Assembly: GCF_014873495.1 (NCBI RefSeq)
Contig: NZ_JADBGF010000001.1
Location: 8,246,001-8,310,000, forward strand
DNA: 64,000 nt
From: Streptomyces stelliscabiei
Lineage (GTDB): Bacteria; Actinomycetota; Actinomycetes; Streptomycetales; Streptomycetaceae
Direction: 5' to 3'
Made by a program: the position numbers and the translations under genes. This document shows, in pieces, positions 50,969 to 59,554 of the stretch. The number at the start of each line of letters is the position of its first letter. The first letter of the stretch is position 1. The notes below the pieces were generated by a model that was given only the letters and a program-made list of their open reading frames with translations, was not told where the DNA came from and searched no databases.

Positions 50969-52567
50969 TCACTGCTCGCGCAGCGGGATCGACACGTACG
51001 ACGGGTCGTTCGGCGGCGAGGAGAAGGTCAGCTGCGCGCCGGTCGGGTTGTGCTCGATGTAGAGCGGGTCGACCGTGTCGACGACCAGGGCGAGACGGTG
51101 GCCCGCCGGAACGTCGTAGGCCGTGGAGAGCAAGTCCAGGTCCAGGCCGAAGGACTCGCCGGGCGTCTCGCCGTGGAAGGTGTACGGCGCGTGGCTGACC
51201 AGCTTGCCGAGGCCGAGCGGGCCCACGTCGTACAGATAGGCGACGAGGGTGCCGCTCTCCTTGGTGGGGGTCACCGTGGTGTGCAGCTTCGCGGTGCCGC
51301 GCACGGCCTGCGTCGTCGCGTACTTCTCCGACTGCCACACGGCCGCCCAGCGGCGCGGCAGCAGCGGGATCGAGGCCACGGGCGGGAGTTGCGCCACCTG
51401 GTCCAGGATGCTGGACAGGAAGACGATCCCGCCGTTCGCGCCCGAGTCGACGTTCGCGCGGATCGTGGTGCCGCTCGTCAGGGCGATCTTCTGACGGGTC
51501 GCGGTGACCGACTTCCAGTCGGGATAGCCCTCGAAGGCGCCGCCCGTACGGGACTTGAGCCGGACGGGCCGCTCGCGGTCGATGCCGTTGTCGTTGCCCC
51601 TGAGATAGCGGTCGAACCAGCGCCGCGTGTCCGTCCACACGTCGTTCGGCAGTCCGAACAGGCCGGTCAACTCCGTGGTCGCGTGGTCGCCGGGGCGCAG
51701 CTCCAGCCGCTTGGGGCCGGTGAGCTTCTCGTAGAAATCGGCGTACTGGTTGGGCGGGAAGACAGAGTCGCCCCAGGCGTTGGCGAGCATGACGGCCGTG
51801 CCGTTGCTGTTGAGCTGGTCCAGATAGGTCTCGGGGGAACGTTTCTTCCCCCAGGCGATCATCTCCTCCTCCGTCGTCAGGTCGGAGGCGTAGAAGTTCT
51901 TGAAGATCTGCTGGATCTCGGGGCCCTGGCGGCCGGTGATCCGTCCCGCGCCGTCCAGCAGGGCGCCGGCCTGGAGGTGCTGGGTGCGCCCGCCGTAGAT
52001 CGAGTCGATCAGGTCCGCCCAGCCGCTCAGCGCGGCCACCGCCTTGACCCGCTTGTCGTGCGCGGCGGTGAGCAGACTGATGCCGGCCCCGTAACTCAGC
52101 CCCGCCATGCCGATGTGCGCGGCGTCGGCCGGGGTGTTGGCGAGGGCCCAGTCGATCACCTTGGAGGCGTCGGCCGTGTCGGGTGGGCCCGCGACCTCTA
52201 TGTACCCGCCGGACTCCCAGAAGCCGCGGACGTTGTAACTGACCACGACATAACCGGCGTCGGCCAGTTCCCGAGCCTGGGCCAGGTACTCGATCTGCGG
52301 GAGGCCCCAGCTCGTGGGCAGCACGAGGAGCGGGTAGGCGCGCGAGGTGTCGGCGGGTGCGACGACATTGGCCTTGAGGACCGTGCCGCCGTCGCCCGCG
52401 ATGTCCACGAAGCGGGTGGTGGGGGCGGCGGTGGAGCCGGACGCCGCCTGGGCGGCGGGGGCGAGACCGAGGGCCGTGCCGGCGATCAGGGTGGCCGAGA
52501 CGGCGCCCGCGGCGCTCGTCCGCAGCGCCCTGGCCGTACGCGAGGTGGTGCCGTGCTGGTGTCTCAT
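50969..52567 (-). CDS. Secreted CocE/NonD-family alpha/beta hydrolase
   Basis: 532 residues from the ATG at 52567 (GAGGCG just upstream). The signal peptide (about 1-40) is ALRTSAAGAVSATLIAGTALGLAPAAQA. Catalytic residues: GMAGLSYGAGISLL with the Ser, GDSVFPPNQYADF with Asp, and RPGDHATTEL with His. The X-Pro dipeptidyl-peptidase C-terminal beta-sandwich follows (residues about 380-530). Substrates may be esters or short peptides. The promoter holds palindromic GTAAC/TTACCGG elements. Confidence 0.92.
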   Translation of the reverse strand: MRHQHGTTSRTARALRTSAAGAVSATLIAGTALGLAPAAQAASGSTAAPTTRFVDIAGDGGTVLKANVVAPADTSRAYPLLVLPTSWGLPQIEYLAQARELADAGYVVVSYNVRGFWESGGYIEVAGPPDTADASKVIDWALANTPADAAHIGMAGLSYGAGISLLTAAHDKRVKAVAALSGWADLIDSIYGGRTQHLQAGALLDGAGRITGRQGPEIQQIFKNFYASDLTTEEEMIAWGKKRSPETYLDQLNSNGTAVMLANAWGDSVFPPNQYADFYEKLTGPKRLELRPGDHATTELTGLFGLPNDVWTDTRRWFDRYLRGNDNGIDRERPVRLKSRTGGAFEGYPDWKSVTATRQKIALTSGTTIRANVDSGANGGIVFLSSILDQVAQLPPVASIPLLPRRWAAVWQSEKYATTQAVRGTAKLHTTVTPTKESGTLVAYLYDVGPLGLGKLVSHAPYTFHGETPGESFGLDLDLLSTAYDVPAGHRLALVVDTVDPLYIEHNPTGAQLTFSSPPNDPSYVSIPLREQ

Positions 52568-52604
52568 GGGTCGCCTCACTCGTGTAAGTGCAAAGTGACC
52601 CGAC

Positions 52605-52658
52605 GGTAACCGGACGCCCTTACCGGAAGTAACTCCCCGGTAAGTTACGTGACGGTAA
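52605..52658. promoter_or_regulatory. Cluster of GGTAAC/TTACCGG motifs upstream of the CocE gene
   Basis: CTTACCGG (52619-52626) and CCGGTAAG (52637-52644) form an inverted repeat with a 10-nt spacer. GGTAAC at 52605-52610, GTTAC at 52644-52648 and GGTAAC at 52653-52658 repeat the same half-site. The layout resembles a multi-site repressor operator. Confidence 0.5.
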
Positions 52659-52672
52659 CGTTCGGCGGTGGA

Positions 52673-53428
52673 CTAGGAGGCGCGGTGCGAGATCTGGGCC
52701 GGCGCGGAGGGGGCCGGGGCCTGGGCCGCGCGGGTGACGTCCGCGACGAGTTCGACCAGGTCGGGGCCGTACGCCTGGGAGTTGACGACCTTCAGCAGCA
52801 GGACGAAGGTGCCGGTGCCGTACTTGCGGTGCAGGCGCTCGTGGTTGCGGGCGAGGTAACGGGTGGCGGCCTGGTTGGTGATCGCGCGCTGCCCGCAGAA
52901 GAGGAAGACGGGCCGGGCCTGGTCGGGCTGGCCGGTGGTGAGCCGGGCGAGGATGACGTGCTCGGTGATGCCGGGGTCGAGGCGGTACTGCTCGCCGCCG
53001 ATCTGGAAGGCGGCCCGGTGGGGGCCGGGCTCGGGGTCGTTGTTGAAGCTGACGCCGGGCAGCATCGCCGATATGTGCGCCGCCATCCGGCGGTTGGAGA
53101 CAGGGCCGCCCACGCAGAACTCGGTGCGCTCGCCGAACCCCTGCTGGGCCGCGTCCTGGGTGATCATCTGCGCGTGCGAGCCGCAGTCCTTGATCAGCGC
53201 GGACAGCTCCAGCAGCGCGAACACGTCGTACCGGTGGACCGCCAGGTCCGCGCTGGACGGGTCACGGTTGACCACCAGCAGGGACTCGGAGTTGTCGGGC
53301 AGCCCGAAGAACGTCTGCTTGCGGCGGAGCTTCCGCTTCCACAGGTACGTCCGGAAGAACCAGCCCAGCGAGGCGCTGAGCCCCGCCGCTATCACGCCGA
53401 GGACGATATTGCGCACGTCGTCATTCAT
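52673..53428 (-). CDS. Membrane-anchored conserved hypothetical protein
   Basis: 251 residues. One N-terminal membrane helix (IVLGVIAAGLSASLGWFF) is followed by a basic RTYLWKRKLRRKQ stop-transfer and then a soluble domain. The domain has RYDVFALLELSALIKDCGSHAQMI, FCVGGPVSNRRMAAHISAML and VFLFCGQRAITNQAATRYLARNHERLHRKYG. The conserved CGG(P)/GQRA turns suggest a nucleotide- or small-molecule-binding alpha/beta fold facing the cytoplasm. No known family is recognised. Confidence 0.75.
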   Translation of the reverse strand: MNDDVRNIVLGVIAAGLSASLGWFFRTYLWKRKLRRKQTFFGLPDNSESLLVVNRDPSSADLAVHRYDVFALLELSALIKDCGSHAQMITQDAAQQGFGERTEFCVGGPVSNRRMAAHISAMLPGVSFNNDPEPGPHRAAFQIGGEQYRLDPGITEHVILARLTTGQPDQARPVFLFCGQRAITNQAATRYLARNHERLHRKYGTGTFVLLLKVVNSQAYGPDLVELVADVTRAAQAPAPSAPAQISHRAS

Positions 53429-53610
53429 GGCCGCGCATGGTAGCGGGCGCGGCCGAACAGCGCTCGAATCCCTGTCCGATTCAGGGCTCGGTGTCCTGGT
53501 TCGCCCCGCCGTCGCGGGAGTCGCGCGGGACCGCCGGATGGCCGAGACGCCGCTGCCGGGGCCATGGCACCCGCGTTAGTCTGCGCAAACGGTCCTGACT
53601 GGAGGTACGG

Positions 53611-55416
53611 ATGCGTCTGCGTCGTCCTGTCGCGCGGAAACTGGCGGTACTGGCGGCGGCGTCCGCCGTGGTCGCGGTGGGGGCGGCCCCGCCGTCCTCG
53701 GCCGCGCCGGACCCCGTGGAGAAGGTCCCGCTCGCCGTCGGCTACGGCGGTGCCGTCTCCAGCGTCGACCCGGACGCCTCCGCCGCCGGTATCGAGGTGC
53801 TCCGCAAGGGGGGCAACGCGGTGGACGCGGCTGTCGCCACGGCCGCCGCGCTCGGCGTCACCGAGCCCTACTCGGCCGGTATCGGCGGGGGCGGCTACTT
53901 CGTCTACTACGACGCCGGCTCCCGTACGGTGCACACCATCGACGGCCGGGAGACCGCTCCCCTGAGCGCCGACGAGGGCCTCTTCCTGGAGAACGGCACG
54001 GCGATCCCGTTCGCCGAGGCCGTCACCAGCGGGCTGAGCGTCGGCACGCCCGGCACCCCCGCGACCTGGCAGACGGCGCTGAGCAGTTGGGGCAGCAAGC
54101 CGCTCGCCAAACTGCTGAAGCCCGCCGTGAAGCTCGCCCGCCACGGGTTCACCGTCGACGCGACCTTCCGCGCCCAGACCGCCTCCAACGAGGCCAGGTT
54201 CCGCAACTTTCCGGCCACGGCCGACCTCTTCCTCCCCGGCGGGCAGTTGCCGGTGGTCGGCTCGACCCTGAAGAACCCCGATCTGGCCCGCACGTACGCG
54301 GAGCTGGGCCGCAAGGGTGTCGGCGTCCTGTACCGGGGCGACCTCGCCGAGGACATCGTCGACACGGTCAACAAGCCTCCGGTGGATCCGGGCTCGGGCT
54401 ACAACGCCCGGCCCGGCGATCTGAGCGCGGCCGACCTCGCCGGGTACCGGGCCAAGCGCCAGGCGCCCACGAAGGCGTCGTACCGAGGTCTCGGGGTCTA
54501 CGGGATGGCCCCCTCCTCCTCCGGCGGCACCACGGTCGCCGAGGCGCTCAACATCCTGGAGCGGACCGACCTGTCCAAGGCGAGCGACGTCCGGTATCTG
54601 CACCGCTACATCGAGGCGAGCCGTATCGCGTTCGCCGACCGCGGCCGCTGGGTCGGGGACCCCGCCTTCGAGGACGTGCCCACGAAGGAACTGCTGTCGC
54701 AGAAGTTCGCCGACTCGCGCGAGTGCCTGATCAAGGACGACTCGGTGCTCACCAGCCCCGTCGCGCCGGGCGATCCGCGTCATCCGGCGGCCTGCGGGAC
54801 CGGCGGCACCGCCGCGCCGACGACCTACGAGGGCGACAGCACGACCCACCTCACGGTCGCCGACAAGTGGGGCAACGTCGTCTCGTACACGCTCACCATC
54901 GAGCAGACCGGTGGCAGCGGCATCACCGTGCCGGGCCGTGGCTTCCTGCTCAACAACGAGCTGACGGACTTCTCCTTCACCCCGGCCAACCCGGCCGTGC
55001 ACGACCCCAACCTGCCGGGTCCGGGCAAGCGGCCGCGCTCGTCGATGTCGCCGACGATCGTGCTGGACCGGCACGACCAGCCCGTGGTGGCGCTCGGTTC
55101 GCCGGGCGGCGCGACCATCATCACGACCGTGCTGCAGACCCTGACCGGCTTCCTGGACCGGGGCCTGCCGCTCGTCGACGCGATCGCCGCGCCGCGCGCC
55201 AGCCAGCGCAACCAGACCACCACCGAACTCGAACCGGGCCTGTGGAACAGCCCCCTGCGGACGGAACTCGAAGCGATCGGGCACGGCTTCCGGCAGAACC
55301 CGGAGATCGGCGCGGCCACCGCCGTCCAACGCCTGTCGGACGGCAAGTGGCTGGCCGCCGCGGAGACCGTACGGCGCGGGGGCGGCGCGGCGATGGTCGT
55401 GCGGCCCGTCAGGTAA
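53611..55416 (+). CDS. ggt: Gamma-glutamyltransferase
   Basis: 601 residues with a signal peptide (LAVLAAASAVVAVGAAPPSSAA). The proenzyme cleaves itself before a Thr in EGDSTTHLTVAD, which becomes the nucleophile. Other motifs are GGNAVDAAVATAAALGVTEPYSAGIGGGGYFV (substrate pocket), IDGRETAP (gamma-glutamyl-binding Arg) and LNNELTDF...RPRSSMSPT (lid/binding). It hydrolyses or transfers the gamma-glutamyl of glutathione or glutamyl peptides outside the cell. It ends 8 nt inside the convergent ClpC-like gene. Confidence 0.95.
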   Translation: MRLRRPVARKLAVLAAASAVVAVGAAPPSSAAPDPVEKVPLAVGYGGAVSSVDPDASAAGIEVLRKGGNAVDAAVATAAALGVTEPYSAGIGGGGYFVYYDAGSRTVHTIDGRETAPLSADEGLFLENGTAIPFAEAVTSGLSVGTPGTPATWQTALSSWGSKPLAKLLKPAVKLARHGFTVDATFRAQTASNEARFRNFPATADLFLPGGQLPVVGSTLKNPDLARTYAELGRKGVGVLYRGDLAEDIVDTVNKPPVDPGSGYNARPGDLSAADLAGYRAKRQAPTKASYRGLGVYGMAPSSSGGTTVAEALNILERTDLSKASDVRYLHRYIEASRIAFADRGRWVGDPAFEDVPTKELLSQKFADSRECLIKDDSVLTSPVAPGDPRHPAACGTGGTAAPTTYEGDSTTHLTVADKWGNVVSYTLTIEQTGGSGITVPGRGFLLNNELTDFSFTPANPAVHDPNLPGPGKRPRSSMSPTIVLDRHDQPVVALGSPGGATIITTVLQTLTGFLDRGLPLVDAIAAPRASQRNQTTTELEPGLWNSPLRTELEAIGHGFRQNPEIGAATAVQRLSDGKWLAAAETVRRGGGAAMVVRPVR

Positions 55417-57994
55417 GGCCGCCGGAGTCGGGCGGCGTCGTACGGAAGGCGAGCCGTCCGTCCTCCTCCTCCGCCACCACCCGGCTGCCGGACGGCAGCC
55501 GGCCGTCGAGGAGGAGGCGCGACAGGGGGTTGTCGACCTCGCGCCGGATCGTGCGGCGCAGCGGGCGGGCCCCGTACTCGGGCTGGTCGCCGTGGCGGGC
55601 GAGCCAGGCTACGGCCCGCTCGCCGAACTCGATGGTGACGCCCCGTGCGAGCAGCCGGTCCCGGGTGCTCTCCAGCAACAGGTCGGTGATCCGCCGCAGC
55701 CGTTCGTCGGTGAGACGGCGGAACACCACGATCTCGTCGACGCGGTTGAGGAACTCGGGCCGGAAGTGCTCCCGCAGCGGCCGCAGGATCCGCTCGCGCC
55801 GGTTCTCCTCGGCCGCCTCCGCGTCGGCCGCCGTGAAGCCCGGCGCGGTCCCGCCGCGGCCGATGGCCTCCGAGCCCAGGTTGCTCGTCATGACGATCAC
55901 CGTGTGGGTGAAGTCGACCGTGCGGCCCTGCGCGTCGGTGAGCCGTCCGTCGTCGAGGACCTGCAGCAGCAGGTTGAAGACGTCCGGGTGGGCCTTCTCC
56001 ACCTCGTCCAGCAACAGCAGCGCGTACGGGTGCCGCCGCACGGTCTCCGTCAACTGACCGGCCGCCTCGTGGCCGACGTAGCCGGGCGGGGCGCCGACCA
56101 GCCGGCTGACGGTGTGACGCTCCTGGTACTCGCTCATGTCGAGCCGCACCATCCGGTCCTCGGCGCCGAAGAGGGCCTCGGCCAGCGCGCGGGCCAGTTC
56201 GGTCTTGCCGACGCCGGTCGGGCCCAGGAAGAGGAAACTGCCGATCGGCCGTTCGGGTCCGGCGAGCCCGGCGCGCGAGCGCAGCACGGCGTCCGCGACC
56301 ACATCCACCGCCTCGTCCTGCCCGACGACCCGCCGACGCAGCCGTTCCGCCAGTCCGAGCAGCCGCTGTGTCTCCTCCTGGGTGAGGCTGCTGACGGGGA
56401 TGCCGGTCTGTCGGGAGACGACCTCGGCGATGTCCTCGGCGGTGATCTCCAGACTCTGCCCGTCGTCGGCCCGCCCTCCGGCGTGGTCCGTGCCGATCCG
56501 CTGCCGCAGCTCGCCGATCCGGTCCCGCAGCCGGGTGGCCCGCTCGTACTGCTCGCCCGCGACCGCCTGGTCCTTGTCCCTGGTCAGCTGCTCGATCTCA
56601 CGCTCCAGGGTGCGCAGATCCGTTCCCTTGGTGCGGGCGCGCAGCCGGACCCGGGCACCGGCCTGGTCCATCAGGTCGATGGCCTTGTCGGGCAGCCGTC
56701 GGTCGGCGAGATAACGGTCGGACAGGTCGACGGCGGCCGTCAGCGCCTCGTCGCGGTAGCGGACCTGGTGGTGGGCCTCGTACCGGTCGCGCAGCCCGCG
56801 CAGGATCTCCAGGGCGTCCTCGCCGCCGGGCTCGGGAACCAGCACCGGCTGGAACCGGCGGGCCAGCGCCGCGTCCTTCTCGATCCGACGGTACTCCTCC
56901 AGGGTCGTCGCCCCGACGATGTTCAGCTCGCCGCGCGCCAGGGCCGGCTTGAGGATGTCGCCCGCGTCCATGCCGCCGCCCTCGCCCGAACCGGCGCCGA
57001 CGACGGTGTGCAACTCGTCGACGAAGACGACCAGTTCCTCGGAGTGCGCGCGGATCTCGTCGACGATGTTCGTCAGGCGCTCCTCGAAGTCGCCCCGGTA
57101 GCGGGTCCCGGCGACCACCCCGGAGAGATCCACGGCGACCACCCGGCGTCCGGCCAGCACGTCGGGCACGTCCCCCTCGGCGATCCGCTGGGCCAGCCCC
57201 TCCACGATCGCGGTCTTGCCGACGCCCGCCTCGCCGATGAGCACGGGGTTGTTCTTCCCGCGCCGGGAGAGCACCTCGACGGTCTGCTCGATCTCCTCCT
57301 GCCGCCCGATCACCGGGTCGATACGGCCCTGGCGGGCGAGGTCGGTCAGATCGCGGCTGTACCGGTCGAGGGTCGGGGTCGGGGTCGCGGTCGGGGTGCG
57401 GCGCGGCAGGTCGGGGTGCGGCAGTCCGGAGAGGGGGATCCCGGCGGGCGGGGTGTCCGCCGACGGGTCCGACGCGTCCGGCGGCGGCGCGGCGGCCGAC
57501 AGCCGTGCCGCGCCGAGGATGTGACCGGCCGCCGAGTCCGGGTTGCCGGCGAGGGCGCTCAGGACGTGTTCGGGACCGATGTGGCCGGAGCCGGTGACCC
57601 GGGCCAGTTCGTGCGCGTCCAGGAGCGCCCGTTTGACCGCGGGGGTCAGGGCCAGGGACGCGGGTGCCGGTCCCTGGCCCGGTCGGTGGCGCTCCGGGCC
57701 GGACCGTTCGTCGATCTCACCGGCCAGCGCGTCGGGGTCCGCGCCCGCGCGGGCCACCAGACTTCGGGTCGGTTCGGCGGTGAGCGCGGCGCGCAGCAGG
57801 TGCTGGGTGTCCAGGTCGGTGCTGCCGTGCCGCGCCGCGTACGCCGCGGCGTCGGCCACCAGCCGGCGGGCCGGGCCGCTCATCAGGCGGCCGATCTCGA
57901 TCCGCCGGGGGCGCGGGCCGCCGAAGAAACGGGCGAGGAACTCACTGAAGGGGTCCGGACCGTAGCCCTCGGGCCCCGGGAATCCGCTGTTCAT
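55409..57994 (-). CDS. ClpC-like AAA+ unfoldase
   Basis: 861 residues from the ATG at 57994. Two Clp-N repeats (TDLDTQHLLRAALT and SGHIGPEHVLSALAG), a Pro/Thr linker, then AAA-1 with Walker A GEAGVGKT and Walker B VVFVDELHTVVGAG. The M-domain carries a UVR-like segment (QYERATRLRDRI). AAA-2 has GPTGVGKTELARAL, LLLLDEVEKAHPDV and SNLGSEAIGRG. The ClpP-contact loop reads APGFTAADAEAAEE where ClpC has (L/I/V)GF. It may dock to ClpP weakly or act alone as a disaggregase. Its 3' end overlaps ggt. Confidence 0.92.
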   Translation of the reverse strand: MNSGFPGPEGYGPDPFSEFLARFFGGPRPRRIEIGRLMSGPARRLVADAAAYAARHGSTDLDTQHLLRAALTAEPTRSLVARAGADPDALAGEIDERSGPERHRPGQGPAPASLALTPAVKRALLDAHELARVTGSGHIGPEHVLSALAGNPDSAAGHILGAARLSAAAPPPDASDPSADTPPAGIPLSGLPHPDLPRRTPTATPTPTLDRYSRDLTDLARQGRIDPVIGRQEEIEQTVEVLSRRGKNNPVLIGEAGVGKTAIVEGLAQRIAEGDVPDVLAGRRVVAVDLSGVVAGTRYRGDFEERLTNIVDEIRAHSEELVVFVDELHTVVGAGSGEGGGMDAGDILKPALARGELNIVGATTLEEYRRIEKDAALARRFQPVLVPEPGGEDALEILRGLRDRYEAHHQVRYRDEALTAAVDLSDRYLADRRLPDKAIDLMDQAGARVRLRARTKGTDLRTLEREIEQLTRDKDQAVAGEQYERATRLRDRIGELRQRIGTDHAGGRADDGQSLEITAEDIAEVVSRQTGIPVSSLTQEETQRLLGLAERLRRRVVGQDEAVDVVADAVLRSRAGLAGPERPIGSFLFLGPTGVGKTELARALAEALFGAEDRMVRLDMSEYQERHTVSRLVGAPPGYVGHEAAGQLTETVRRHPYALLLLDEVEKAHPDVFNLLLQVLDDGRLTDAQGRTVDFTHTVIVMTSNLGSEAIGRGGTAPGFTAADAEAAEENRRERILRPLREHFRPEFLNRVDEIVVFRRLTDERLRRITDLLLESTRDRLLARGVTIEFGERAVAWLARHGDQPEYGARPLRRTIRREVDNPLSRLLLDGRLPSGSRVVAEEEDGRLAFRTTPPDSGGLT

Positions 57995-58084
57995 TCGCCA
58001 CCGGGTTCCCTGGTGCGGTGCGGCTATGCGGGGCGCCACGGGAGTTCCGGTGCTCTTGCGACCGCGGGTACGCCGTGGTGGCCC

Positions 58085-58232
58085 GCGCAGTTCCCCGCGC
58101 CCCTGAAATCCGGGACTGCGCCGTGGGTTTTCATCGCTCCGCGCGGCCGAGGGGCGCGCTGCACCGGCGCCTCCAGGCCCCAGGGCCTGGCTTCTCGGGG
58201 GTGCGGGGAACCGCGCGAGAAGCCCCGCGCAT
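58085..58232. repeat. Dispersed palindromic element, copy D
   Basis: GCGCAGTTCCCCGCGCCCCTG near 58085 pairs with the inverted GTGCGGGGAACCGCGCGAG near 58203. Inner arms GCCCCAGGGCCTGGC form a second hairpin. Lies upstream of the ClpC-like gene and downstream of the MetAP gene on the same strand. Confidence 0.75.
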
Positions 58233-58281
58233 CCGCAGCCGCAAGAGCACCCGAACCCCGACCCCACCCCCCACCGGTCCC

Positions 58282-59049
58282 CTAGCGGGCGGTCAGCACG
58301 CGGGGGCCCGTCTCCGTGACGGCGACCGTGTGTTCCGCGTGGGCCGCCCGGGATCCGTCGTCCGTGCAGAGCGTCCACCCGTCCGGTGCCGCGTGAAACC
58401 CGTCCGCGCCCCCACCGAGGACCATCGGCTCGATCGCCAGGACCATCCCGTGCCGCAGTCTCATGCCCCGCCCGGCCCGCCCCTCGTTCGGCACGCCCGG
58501 GTCCTCGTGCATCTGGCGCCCGATCCCGTGCCCGCCGAACCCGTCGGGGATCCCGTACCCGGCGGCACGGCACACGGTGCCGATCGCGTGCGCGATGTCG
58601 CCGATGCGGTTGCCGACGACGGCCGCGTCGATGCCCGCCGCGAGGGCGCGTTCGGCCGTTTCGACGAGCCGCAGGTCGGCCGCGCGCGGCTCGCCCACCA
58701 CGAAGCTGATCGCCGAGTCCCCGGCCCAGCCGTCCAGAACGGCGCCGCAGTCGATGGAGACGAGGTCACCGTCGCGCAGCCGGTACGCGGTCGGGATGCC
58801 GTGCACGATCGCGTCGTTGACCGAGGCGCAGATCACGGCGGGGAACGGCGTGGGCGCGAACGAGGGCCGGTAGCCGAGGAACGGCGACGAGGCCCCCGCC
58901 TCGCGCAGCACCTCGTGTGCCACCTCGTCCAGTTCGAGCAGCGACACCCCCACGTCGGCGGCCTTCCGCACCGCCGTCAGCGCACGCCCCACGACCTGCC
59001 CGGCCTCGTACATCGCGTCCATCGACGCATCCGTCTTCAGTTCCACCAT
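58282..59049 (-). CDS. map: Type I methionine aminopeptidase
   Basis: 255 residues from the ATG at 59049 (MVELKTDASMDAMYEAGQVVGRAL). All five metal ligands of MetAP-I are visible: SIDCGAVLDGWAGDSAISF (two Asp), GFGGHGIGRQMHEDP (His), LAIEPMVLGGG (Glu) and HAEHTVAVTE (Glu). The start has no ribosome binding site; TATAGT lies 7 nt upstream on the minus strand, so the mRNA is probably leaderless. It is divergent from an XRE regulator and shares its operators. Streptomycetes normally have another map gene elsewhere (from general knowledge), so this may be the regulated copy. Confidence 0.93.
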   Translation of the reverse strand: MVELKTDASMDAMYEAGQVVGRALTAVRKAADVGVSLLELDEVAHEVLREAGASSPFLGYRPSFAPTPFPAVICASVNDAIVHGIPTAYRLRDGDLVSIDCGAVLDGWAGDSAISFVVGEPRAADLRLVETAERALAAGIDAAVVGNRIGDIAHAIGTVCRAAGYGIPDGFGGHGIGRQMHEDPGVPNEGRAGRGMRLRHGMVLAIEPMVLGGGADGFHAAPDGWTLCTDDGSRAAHAEHTVAVTETGPRVLTAR

Positions 59050-59050
59050 G

Positions 59051-59118
59051 CCAATTACTATACCGCTCGCTATCCAATTAAAATACCGGTCCATCGACGA
59101 GGATCGGTATTAGAATGG
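59051..59118. promoter_or_regulatory. Three-copy operator between map and the XRE gene
   Basis: CCAATTACTATACC (59051-59064) and CCAATTAAAATACC (59074-59087) are direct repeats 23 bp apart. GGTATTAGAATGG (59106-59118) is a third copy in the opposite orientation. The first covers the map -10 (TATAGT on the minus strand) and the third covers the XRE -10 (TAGAAT, 59111-59116), 6 nt before its ATG. Confidence 0.7.
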
Positions 59119-59122
59119 GGTC

Positions 59123-59398
59123 ATGGTGCGCACCCCCCTGACCCCCGAAGAGCGCGAACGCGGCGAGCGGCTCGGCCGGTTGCTGCGCGAGGCCCGCGGC
59201 GGTCGCAGCATGGCGGAGATCGCCGCTCACGCGGGCCTCTCCGCGGAGACCCTGCGGAAGATCGAGACGGGCCGGGCCCCCACTCCCGCCTTCTTTACGA
59301 TCGCCGCCCTCGCCCGCGCCCTGGGCCTGTCCATGGATGAACTGGTCACCCGGTGCGCACCGGCCGCCGGGACCGTGCCGACGGCCGCGGTGGCCTGA
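59123..59398 (+). CDS. XRE-family helix-turn-helix regulator
   Basis: 91 residues. The Cro/C1-type HTH covers residues about 13-70: ERLGRLLREARGGRSMAEIAAHAGLSAETLRKIETGRAPTPAFFTIAALARALGLSMDELV. The short C-terminus (TRCAPAAGTVPTAAVA) has one Cys. The ATG at 59123 follows TAGAAT by 6 nt without a Shine-Dalgarno, so the mRNA is likely leaderless. It is divergent from map and probably represses both genes through the three repeats. Confidence 0.9.
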   Translation: MVRTPLTPEERERGERLGRLLREARGGRSMAEIAAHAGLSAETLRKIETGRAPTPAFFTIAALARALGLSMDELVTRCAPAAGTVPTAAVA

Positions 59399-59554
59399 CT
59401 CGTTCGCCGTCCTGGCTCGAACCCGTCACGCACAGCCGTCGCGCGACCGCGTACGGCACACCGCGTCCACTCCGAAAACTCCACGTAGCCCCGCCGTAAC
59501 ACAACTGGTGTTTTCTTGCGGGTCGGAGCACTCCAGTCGGCCGGGGAGCATGCG

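Noticed and set aside
55592..58285. 897-codon plus-strand frame opposite the ClpC-like gene
   Set aside because: Same antisense pattern; the Walker motifs and Clp-N repeats are on the minus strand.
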